The notes beneath the pieces were generated by a model. The model was not told the DNA's origin, did not search any database, and saw nothing but the letters and a program-made list of their open reading frames with translations. Both the position numbers and the translations under genes were made by a program. Below, one piece after another: positions 57,914 through 64,000 of a stretch of DNA of 64,000 bases. Every line of letters starts with the position of its first letter. Position 1 is the stretch's first letter. The stretch lies in contig JAYPQK010000013.1 in assembly GCA_038131955.1 (NCBI GenBank), forward strand, positions 78,843-142,842, given 5' to 3'. Source of the DNA: SHAN690 sp038131955 (GTDB lineage Bacteria > Bacteroidota > Bacteroidia > Flavobacteriales_G > Salibacteraceae).

Positions 57914-59398
57914 ATGACTCAAGTAAAACAAGGGCATCCTGATGGCCTGATGACCCTCTTCTTTTCGGAGATGTGGGAACGTTTCTGCTACTACGGAATG
58001 CGGGTACTCCTCACGTTGTACCTCGTAAAGTCACTCATGAAAGGCGATGCCGATGCAGCTCTGATCTACGGAGCCTACACAGGTTTGGTCTATGCCGCGC
58101 CGATCCTCGGAGGACGCATGGCCGACCAATTCTTGGGTTATCGCTTTGCGGTGATGTTGGGAGCCGTTTTGATGGCAATCGGGGAATTCCTAATCCTCGG
58201 TGGCAATGATTTCTTCCTCCTCGTTGGTATGGGAGCATTGATCGTTGGTAACGGATACTTCAAGGCCAACATCTCCACCATCGTAGGTAAACTCTATGAG
58301 GACGGTGATCCTAGAAGGGATTCTGGTTTTACGATCTTTTATATCGGTATTAACATTGGTGCGCTACTCGCGACTACCCTCGTAGCCTATGTGGGAGAGA
58401 CCTATGGTTTCGACAAAGGTTTTGGCTTGGCAGGACTAGGTATGCTAACCGGCCTGTTGATCTTTTACTCGGGTCGCAAGAATTATTCGGCTGCTCCAGG
58501 TTTGGAGATTACTGAAGCTGGAAAGAAGAAGCTCTTCGGCCCGATCAACTATGCTTGGGGTATCACCTTGGGATCATTGCTTTTGATTCCACTTTGCTAT
58601 GTTCTGATCTCCCAAAATGAGATCCTCGACTACTTGCTCCTCGCGCTCTTCGTTTATGTTGCCTGGAGTTTGATCTCGGCCGGCTCAAAGGCGGACGCAA
58701 CACAAGGTACCTCGGTTTGGAAGGATCGTATGATAGCATTGATCATTTTTATGGTGATCAACATCGCCTTCTGGGCTTGTTTCGAGCAAGCAGGAACTTC
58801 TCTTACGCTCTTTGCTGACCGAAACGTGGATCGTGAGATTTTCGGATGGTTGATGCCTGCATCGATGACCCAGTTCTTCAATCCATTCTTCATCATTGTA
58901 TTCGGATCGATCTTCTCGGTCATGTGGGTGAAACTGGCGGAAATCAATAAAAACCCAAGTATCCCACTCAAGTTTGCTTTCGGCATCATTCAATTGGCCG
59001 CTGGATTCTTGATCACTCAGGTAGGTTTGATGTTCGTCAATGACGCTTTCCAAGTTCCATTGTTGACACTCTTCTTCCTTTATCTCCTCCACACGACCGG
59101 AGAGCTTTTCTTGTCGCCAATTGGCCTTTCGATGGTGACAAAGCTTGCACCCAAAGACATTGCTGCCACAGCGATGGGTGGATGGTTCTTGAGCTTCGCG
59201 ATCGCGAACTACGTAGGTGGTAAGATCGCAACGCTTACGGGCGGTCATGGCGACAGCGGAGAAGCGCTCAGCGTAGCTGAAGGATTGGATAAGTACATCA
59301 GCGTGTTTAGCACAATCGGCTTTGTACTCCTAGGCTTCGCAGTGATCATCATCCTGTTGAACAAACCATTGAAGAAGTTAATGCACGGAGTAGAATAA
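57914..59398 (+). CDS. POT/PTR2-family proton-coupled oligopeptide transporter
   Basis: A 494-residue inner-membrane carrier of the major facilitator superfamily. The POT signature is at the N-terminus: FSEMWERFCYYGMRVLLTLYLV (ExxERFxYY), with GYFKANISTIVGKLYEDGDPRRDSGFTIFYIGINIGALL as the PTR2 family pattern. The C-terminal half includes WACFEQAGTSLTLFADRNV and GELFLSPIGLSMVTKLAP. It carries di- and tripeptides inward with protons. It directly follows the DPP4-like gene (21-base gap), forming a dipeptide release and uptake pair. A terminator follows. Confidence 0.96.
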   Translation: MTQVKQGHPDGLMTLFFSEMWERFCYYGMRVLLTLYLVKSLMKGDADAALIYGAYTGLVYAAPILGGRMADQFLGYRFAVMLGAVLMAIGEFLILGGNDFFLLVGMGALIVGNGYFKANISTIVGKLYEDGDPRRDSGFTIFYIGINIGALLATTLVAYVGETYGFDKGFGLAGLGMLTGLLIFYSGRKNYSAAPGLEITEAGKKKLFGPINYAWGITLGSLLLIPLCYVLISQNEILDYLLLALFVYVAWSLISAGSKADATQGTSVWKDRMIALIIFMVINIAFWACFEQAGTSLTLFADRNVDREIFGWLMPASMTQFFNPFFIIVFGSIFSVMWVKLAEINKNPSIPLKFAFGIIQLAAGFLITQVGLMFVNDAFQVPLLTLFFLYLLHTTGELFLSPIGLSMVTKLAPKDIAATAMGGWFLSFAIANYVGGKIATLTGGHGDSGEALSVAEGLDKYISVFSTIGFVLLGFAVIIILLNKPLKKLMHGVE

Positions 59399-59416
59399 TC
59401 CGTTTGACATTCTTTT

Positions 59417-59462
59417 GAAAGGCAGCCTAATCTCCGGAAGAAGCTGCCTTTCCTTGTTTTTA
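59417..59462 (+). terminator. Rho-independent terminator after the POT transporter
   Basis: Stem GAAAGGCAGC (59417-59426) pairs with GCTGCCTTTC (59443-59452), followed by CTTGTTTTTA, 18 bases after the stop. Confidence 0.85.
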
Positions 59463-59477
59463 TACGTCTGATTAGCG

Positions 59478-60038
59478 ATGAAAAATTTTAGAACCATAGG
59501 TCAATTACTTGCTCTTCTGATCGTCCCTATGCTCGGCTTTTCCCAAGAGGAAAAGAAGGGTGTGCACTGGATGAGCTGGGGTGAGGCGGTTGAAGCCAAT
59601 GCGAAAGAACCACGCATGATCATGGTGGACACGTATACCGATTGGTGCGGATGGTGCAAGAAGATGGACAAGAGCACCTTCATGAATGAGATCATTGCGG
59701 ATTATATGAACGAGCACTATTACGCCGTGAAGCTCGACGTCGAAATGAAAGACACCGTCGTTTTCAATGGATATACTTTCGTAAATCCGAGGCCCGATGC
59801 TAACCGAAGTACGCATCAGCTTGCAGCATCTCTGCTTGACAATAAGTTGAGCTATCCAAGCTTTGTCTTTTTGGACCATACCTTCCAGCGGATTCAGATT
59901 CTTCCCGGTTACCGCGGTCCTCGACAGTTCGAGCCCATCGTTCGCTACTACATCGAAGGCGCCCCGAATGGCATCACCTACGAAGATTTCACCGCCCAGT
60001 TTGAAAGCCTGTTTCCACCGAAGGAACCGGCGAACTGA
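59478..60038 (+). CDS. Thioredoxin-like exported protein (DUF255-type)
   Basis: A 186-residue protein with a signal peptide (ending MLGFSQ) and a thioredoxin fold whose redox motif is CGWC in DTYTDWCGWCKKMDKSTFMN. The rest (YAVKLDVEMKDTVVFNGYTF, YPSFVFLDHTFQRIQILPGYRGPRQF) with cis-proline YPSF is the common periplasmic layout. It would reduce or isomerise disulfides of envelope proteins. A terminator separates it from the POT gene, and the HDAC-like gene follows after 25 bases. Confidence 0.93.
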   Translation: MKNFRTIGQLLALLIVPMLGFSQEEKKGVHWMSWGEAVEANAKEPRMIMVDTYTDWCGWCKKMDKSTFMNEIIADYMNEHYYAVKLDVEMKDTVVFNGYTFVNPRPDANRSTHQLAASLLDNKLSYPSFVFLDHTFQRIQILPGYRGPRQFEPIVRYYIEGAPNGITYEDFTAQFESLFPPKEPAN

Positions 60039-60063
60039 ATTCCGGATAGACTGTTAGTCATTC

Positions 60064-60972
60064 ATGTCGATTCCCATTGCTTGGTCAGAGATCTATGCCC
60101 ACCCCTTGCCGGAAGGTCACCGCTTCCCCATGGAGAAGTATGACTTGATCCCACAGCAACTACTCTACGAAGGGACGATCACTAGGGAGCAGTTATTCGC
60201 ACCACCACCCCTTACTGAAGAGCAGATCCTACGCACCCACGACCCTATTTATTGGACTAGGCTGAAGAATCTAGAGCTCACACCAAGAGAGCAGCGCGTC
60301 AGTGGCTTTCCGCATTCGAAAGAACTGATCGAGCGAGAAAGGGTCATTTGTCATGGAACGATGATCGGTGCAGAAAAAGCGTTCCTTGAAACCAAGTGCG
60401 CGTTCAATGTGGCTGGAGGTACCCATCACGCCTATCGAGATCGCGCGGAAGGGTTTTGTCTATTGAACGACATCGCGCTGGCGGCGCATCACTTGATCGA
60501 TCATCATGGTCTTGAGAGAATGCTGGTTGTCGATCTGGATGTGCATCAAGGCAATGGCACGGCCAAGATCTTTCAAGACGACCCAAGGGTATTCACGTTC
60601 AGCATGCACGGAGCGAAGAACTATCCATTCAAAAAGGAGGTCTCTGATCGGGACATTCCACTTCCTGATAAGATCCAAGACGACGAGTATTTGAATCTGC
60701 TCAGGGAAAACCTGGAGGAACTCATGGAGACGGTTGATCCACAATTTGTCTTCTTCCAATCTGGCGTGGACATCCTCGAATCAGATAAGCTTGGCAAGCT
60801 CGGCGTCACAATTGAAGGTTGCAAAGAGCGTGACCGGCTGGTCTTTGAAGCGTGCCATCAACTGGAAATCCCGGTACAAGTTTCCATGGGAGGAGGTTAT
60901 TCACCCCAGATCGCAGACATCGTTGAAGCCCACGCGAATACTTACCGCTTAGCGATGGATTACTTTGGGTGA
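60064..60972 (+). CDS. Histone-deacetylase-family amidohydrolase
   Basis: A 302-residue cytoplasmic zinc hydrolase of the HDAC/acetoin-utilisation superfamily. Active-site words in order: GGTHHAYRDRAEGFCLLNDIALAA (general-base histidines), VVDLDVHQGNGTAKIF (zinc ligands D and H), SMHGAKNYPFKK, FQSGVDILESDKLG (third ligand D), and SMGGGYSP. Bacterial members remove acetyl groups from small amines or lysines; the substrate is not evident. It ends against the convergent DUF1684 gene, with stop codons directly adjacent (60970-60972 and 60973-60975). Confidence 0.95.
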   Translation: MSIPIAWSEIYAHPLPEGHRFPMEKYDLIPQQLLYEGTITREQLFAPPPLTEEQILRTHDPIYWTRLKNLELTPREQRVSGFPHSKELIERERVICHGTMIGAEKAFLETKCAFNVAGGTHHAYRDRAEGFCLLNDIALAAHHLIDHHGLERMLVVDLDVHQGNGTAKIFQDDPRVFTFSMHGAKNYPFKKEVSDRDIPLPDKIQDDEYLNLLRENLEELMETVDPQFVFFQSGVDILESDKLGKLGVTIEGCKERDRLVFEACHQLEIPVQVSMGGGYSPQIADIVEAHANTYRLAMDYFG

Positions 60973-61605
60973 TCAGTGATCGTCGTAGGACTTCTCCCCT
61001 GCCTCCACAGACATGTCGAGAAAGTTCTTTTTGGGTGGTATGGGACACGAGAAGCCTCCACCGTATGCGCAATAAGGATTATAGCACAGGTTAAAATCCA
61101 AGGTTATCGTACCGCTTTGCTCCAGCACTCCGATATCCATATAGCGACCTCCCCCGTAGGTTGTCTCTCCCGTGGTCAGGTCGGTAAAAGGCACAAATAG
61201 ATAGGGGTCATAAGGAGATTCGATCCCCTCGGGCCATATCCGCATGTAGGCGGTCAATGTATCTGACGCACCTAAGTGATCGACGATCAACCATGCGTAT
61301 TCAAAGAACTTCTTATCCTTTCCCGATGAAGTCACAATGTCGAGCGTATCACCCCCTTTGATCAATTCACATTGCACCTCTTTCTTCCACCCAGGATCCA
61401 CATCGAAATACTGCAATCCTGAAAAGCGCTTTCGATCCTCCTTTTGCAAGGGCGAATGCCTTTGGGACTTGAGTTCCTTGTCCTTGGCCTTTCTCGCCTT
61501 CTCAATATCTTTTATATACCCATCTTGCCCCATGGCAACGGGTGTAAGAAGGACTAGAATAACTACTCCTTGTAGCATATATAAGAAACGATTCCTTGAA
61601 TTCAT
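60973..61605 (-). CDS. DUF1684 exported protein
   Basis: A 210-residue protein with signal peptide (MNSRNRFLYMLQGVVILVLLTPVAMGQ). The DUF1684 fingerprint is clear at the C-terminus: PFTDLTTGETTYGGGRYMDIGVLEQSGTITLDFNLCYNPYCAYGGGFSCPIPPKKNFLDMSVEAGE. The N-terminal part (HSPLQKEDRKRFSGLQYFDVDPGWKKEVQCEL) also matches. Function of the family is unknown; it is widespread in Bacteroidetes and actinobacteria. It has a -7 box just upstream. Confidence 0.94.
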   Translation of the reverse strand: MNSRNRFLYMLQGVVILVLLTPVAMGQDGYIKDIEKARKAKDKELKSQRHSPLQKEDRKRFSGLQYFDVDPGWKKEVQCELIKGGDTLDIVTSSGKDKKFFEYAWLIVDHLGASDTLTAYMRIWPEGIESPYDPYLFVPFTDLTTGETTYGGGRYMDIGVLEQSGTITLDFNLCYNPYCAYGGGFSCPIPPKKNFLDMSVEAGEKSYDDH

Positions 61606-61610
61606 TTTAA

Positions 61611-61618
61611 CGAAAGTA
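61611..61618 (-). promoter_or_regulatory. Probable -7 box for the DUF1684 gene
   Basis: Minus-strand TACTTTCG, one base off the consensus, lies five bases before the ATG at 61605. A very short leader. Confidence 0.42.
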
Positions 61619-61654
61619 CCTGATTTGGGTGTAGCAACTCATTCCCTCAAAAAG

Positions 61655-61662
61655 TAGCTTTG
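61655..61662 (+). promoter_or_regulatory. Possible -7 box for the T9SS cargo gene
   Basis: TAGCTTTG fits TAnnTTTG exactly and lies 82 bases before the apparent ATT start at 61745. No good -33 element. Confidence 0.4.
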
Positions 61663-61744
61663 CAATCGATTGATCGAATGTTTAGCCAACAAAAAGGGTT
61701 TTTCTATCGTCTAATCTAGAATACGGATCTATAAATCACAATCA

Positions 61745-62830
61745 ATTACGCGTAAAGTACTACTCTCACTTACGGGAGCGCTGATTCTCAGTGCTACTTC
61801 TGTTTTGGGACAAGGCTATCAGTGGAACTATTACACTGATGCTGGAAACCCAGGCGGAATCAACACGGAATCAGATGCCCCAGGACAGGGATCATGGACA
61901 GACATCCTTGATGGTCCAACCTCCACCAACTCATGGTCACAGAACGTGGCTATTCCTTTTACCTTCCGATTCTACGGACAGGAAGTGACTCACCTCAAAG
62001 CCAGTACCAACGGTGTAATCACGTTCGACACCTTGGCTACGACTCTGTCACAAGGCAACTATGCCTTGTCGAGCGATTCACTCGCAGATCAATCGATCGC
62101 TTGTTTTTGGGATGAATTCACCGCCAGTGCTCCTACCGGCTCAGGTGATGACATTCGATACAACGTTTTCGGCACGGCCCCGAATCGCCAATTGTGGATC
62201 AAATGGTACTCATTTGAGCTCGGCGATCCAAGCATGAGCTTTGTGTACATGGCTGCGGTGCTCGAGGAAGGAACTGACAACATTTATATCGTTGATCAGT
62301 ATTCCACTACCTCCAACATCACGAGCATGGATGCTACAGTAGGTCTCCAGAACTCCACTTCAGAGTTCATTCAAGCAGGTGGTGGACAGGTCAATATCCA
62401 AGGAAACGGCTCATCGAATACGGACAATGATTACTACGAATTCATTTACCTCGATAGCTTGGATGCCAAGCTGGTGGACATTACCAGTCCTTCTGGTGCT
62501 CTTTGTCCAGGTACCTACAACGTAGAGATTGATGTTCAGAATACTGGCGTTACAACCATCGATTGCGGTGTAGGTATTCAGACCTTGCTTGGACAGGAAT
62601 ACCGGGTCTACCCAAATCCAACACGCGACCGTGTGATGATCGAGTTCAATGAGAGCATCTCTGACCTTCAGATCGATGTTTACGATGCACTCGGAAGTCT
62701 GGTCATCCAGCGCTCGATAAATGGATCCAACCGAGCTGAAGTAGACCTAAGCAGCCTCGCGAAGGGATACTACATGCTGAAGTTGAGCAGCGCATCAGAT
62801 CAATCCTTGACCCGTATTGTTTTGCAATAA
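61745..62830 (+). CDS. Secreted protein with T9SS type A sorting domain, apparent ATT start
   Basis: A 361-residue secreted protein. The frame preceding the internal TTG at 61805 continues back through a good signal peptide (TRKVLLSLTGALILSATSVLGQ), whose first codon is ATT at 61745; a stop at 61712-61714 closes the frame and there is no ATG, GTG or TTG between. Next comes a beta-sandwich-like domain (YQWNYYTDAGNPGG, PFTFRFYGQEVTHLKASTNGVITFDT, VYMAAVLEEGTDNIYIVDQYST) seen in Bacteroidetes adhesins. A truncated CARDB-like piece (GTYNVEIDVQNTGVTTI) and the sorting domain (EYRVYPNPTRDRVMIEF to YYMLKLSSASDQ) end it. Cargo status is firm; the start is uncertain. Confidence 0.8.
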   Translation: MTRKVLLSLTGALILSATSVLGQGYQWNYYTDAGNPGGINTESDAPGQGSWTDILDGPTSTNSWSQNVAIPFTFRFYGQEVTHLKASTNGVITFDTLATTLSQGNYALSSDSLADQSIACFWDEFTASAPTGSGDDIRYNVFGTAPNRQLWIKWYSFELGDPSMSFVYMAAVLEEGTDNIYIVDQYSTTSNITSMDATVGLQNSTSEFIQAGGGQVNIQGNGSSNTDNDYYEFIYLDSLDAKLVDITSPSGALCPGTYNVEIDVQNTGVTTIDCGVGIQTLLGQEYRVYPNPTRDRVMIEFNESISDLQIDVYDALGSLVIQRSINGSNRAEVDLSSLAKGYYMLKLSSASDQSLTRIVLQ

Positions 62831-62854
62831 GCGTCAAGTCGATCATACAGAAAG

Positions 62855-62885
62855 AAGCCGTTTCTTTATGGGACGGCTTTTTTTA
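62855..62885 (+). terminator. Rho-independent terminator after the T9SS cargo gene
   Basis: Stem AAGCCGT (62855-62861) pairs with ACGGCTT (62873-62879) and runs into six T residues, 25 bases after the stop and just before the CPBP gene. Confidence 0.85.
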
Positions 62886-62889
62886 TGGC

Positions 62890-63807
62890 ATGAAGCAGAT
62901 CTGGAATGATATCAAGACCCATATATCCGAGGACGTTCGACTACTTCCCTATGGTTTGACACTTCTTTTCCTTGCTGCGCTCCTTTTCATCAACTACTTC
63001 TTTAACCTCGAACATTCCTGGCTTTCCACCCTTTCTCCTCTCGGATACTTCCTTCATATCGGGGTACTCTTTTCCATCTTGTATTATGGAGCGGTTTTCA
63101 TCAAGCGTGGATGGAGGATATTTCAAGATAGAGCGTTCCTCTTGTACAGCGCCGCGACCCTCCTCATCGCCTCGCTGGCCTCATCCCTACTCTTCGTCAA
63201 AGCATGGACCGGTAGTCTATCACGCTTCGAAGCCTTCTATGCGAGTCAGCTACTCTATAACTCTGCGGGTACCGTCATAGCGTTGGTCGGACTGGCACTC
63301 CTGTACTTTACCTATGACCGCGGAAAAGTGAGCGGGTTCTACGGCCTGCGTGTAAAGAAGGTTCATCATTTCGCTCCCTACTTGGGATTGCTACTCATGA
63401 TGCTTCCTCTTTTACTGTGGGCGTCTTCTCAACCCCATTTCTTGGAGACCTATCCGATCTTCAGGATGGAACACAACAGACCTGTATTCGGTCTTTCATT
63501 GACCCAAATGGCTGCCATCTTTGAAAGCTTCTACCTGCTCGACTTCATCCGGGTCGAGCTAGTTTTCAGGGGAATTCTAGTCATCGGAATGGCACGTTTC
63601 CTCGGTAAGGACGCCATTTTACCCATGGCGGTAATCTACTGCGCACTCCATTTCAACAAGCCGTTGGGCGAAGCCATCAGCAGCATCTTTGGAGGATATA
63701 TCCTAGGTGTGATCGCCTATTACCAGCGACACATCACCGGCGGTATCATTGTCCACATGGGTGTGGCCGGAATCATGGAACTCTTGGCTTATTGGGCTTC
63801 CTCCTGA
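62890..63807 (+). CDS. CPBP/CAAX-type intramembrane metalloprotease
   Basis: A 305-residue membrane protein with about eight hydrophobic segments. In the C-terminal CPBP (Abi) domain the first motif is IRVELVFRGILV (usual EExxxR, here VE), then CALHFNKPLGEAISS with the conserved histidine, and HITGGIIVHMGVAGIMELL with the last histidine. One of the two usual motif-1 glutamates is replaced, so activity is uncertain. Relatives include Rce1-like proteases and bacteriocin-immunity proteins. The gene converges with the ABC ATPase gene, overlapping it by 19 bases. Confidence 0.85.
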   Translation: MKQIWNDIKTHISEDVRLLPYGLTLLFLAALLFINYFFNLEHSWLSTLSPLGYFLHIGVLFSILYYGAVFIKRGWRIFQDRAFLLYSAATLLIASLASSLLFVKAWTGSLSRFEAFYASQLLYNSAGTVIALVGLALLYFTYDRGKVSGFYGLRVKKVHHFAPYLGLLLMMLPLLLWASSQPHFLETYPIFRMEHNRPVFGLSLTQMAAIFESFYLLDFIRVELVFRGILVIGMARFLGKDAILPMAVIYCALHFNKPLGEAISSIFGGYILGVIAYYQRHITGGIIVHMGVAGIMELLAYWASS

Positions 63808-64000
63808 CCTGCGGGAGCGCCCACGGTTGAGAAGTAGTTTTCAAGATCTCTCAAGGTATCCGAAGAGGTCTTGATATCCTTGATCATCTTCCCTTTCTCC
63901 AGAAGAACAATACGCTCACACACTTCAGTCACGTGGCTGAGGTCATGGCTTGAGATCAGCATGGTCACCCCACGGTCGTGGGTGAGTTATTTAAAAATGT
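63789..64000 (-). CDS. ABC transporter ATP-binding protein, C-terminal part
   Basis: Minus-strand C-terminus of an ABC ATPase: DRGVTMLISSHDLSHVTEVCERIVLLEKGKMIKDIKTSS, where the H-loop histidine is in SSHDLSH. This end is typical of exporter-type ATPases of the ABC-2 class. The upstream part lies beyond the window. In the same frame an in-frame TAA occurs at 63987-63989 (IFK, stop, LTHDRG), so the gene may be broken or the last bases unreliable; only the tail is visible. Partner membrane subunits are not seen. Confidence 0.75.

Noticed and set aside
1..64000. CRISPR arrays, prophage or complete insertion sequences
   Set aside because: No regularly spaced repeats of CRISPR form, no phage structural genes and no intact transposase were seen.

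Overview
The window looks like chromosomal DNA from a Bacteroidota bacterium, most likely a marine-type Flavobacteriales member. The evidence is four secreted proteins with C-terminal type IX secretion (T9SS) sorting domains, several -7 boxes of the Bacteroidetes form TAnnTTTG, and typical families (DUF4159, DUF1599, BT_3928-like DoxX protein, DPP4-type S9 peptidase, very large SPOR protein). Base composition is near even by eye. No T9SS machinery, phage, CRISPR array, complete insertion sequence or rRNA is visible.

Layout. 1-4.1 kb: rsmE end, DUF4159 protein, voltage-gated K+ channel with a zinc-ribbon tail, and two tandem T9SS cargo paralogues. 4.1-21.4 kb (almost all minus strand): ligA, a thioesterase, a regulator/membrane-protein pair with a palindrome over its promoter, hisS-hutH, ettA, an MBOAT acyltransferase, a two-component system, a TPR protein, an RsmI-like methylase with a low-molecular-weight phosphatase, dnaA and a WYL regulator. 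21.5-22.7 kb: a tRNA-Arg region with two tRNA genes, three decayed tRNA-like copies carrying a palindrome, and simple-sequence debris. 22.7-39.2 kb (plus strand): small lipoprotein, prmA, a 1,485-residue secreted protein, plsY, a 1,966-residue TPR/PD40/coiled-coil/triple-SPOR protein, clpS, M48 lipoprotein, nfeD, floA, and a T9SS esterase broken by an in-frame TGA. 39.2-50.4 kb: tpiA and BT_3928-like gene (minus), rluF, a GreA-like protein, an apparent deletion scar joining an aminotransferase start to a membrane-protein gene, a glycosyltransferase, DUF1599 gene divergent from folP, and accA-menC-menE. 50.4-64 kb: REP palindromes beside a nonsense-broken REP-associated transposase, proline dehydrogenase, M1 peptidase lipoprotein, GlcD-like oxidase, DPP4-like peptidase, POT transporter, thioredoxin-like protein, HDAC-family hydrolase, DUF1684 protein, a T9SS cargo with an apparent ATT start, a CPBP protease and the end of an ABC ATPase.

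How the genes fit together. Most are housekeeping: translation (rsmE, hisS, ettA, prmA, rluF, tRNA-Arg), DNA replication and repair (dnaA, ligA), lipid synthesis (accA, plsY), menaquinone (menC, menE) and folate (folP). A peptide and amino-acid use theme runs through the last third: secreted DPP4-like peptidase and POT transporter are adjacent, with an M1 aminopeptidase and proline dehydrogenase close by; hutH opens histidine breakdown. clpS, M48, nfeD and floA suggest membrane and protein quality control. The less ordinary content is the tRNA-Arg array, the REP/RAYT locus, the two giant envelope proteins, and a run of apparently broken genes that may reflect decay or sequence error.
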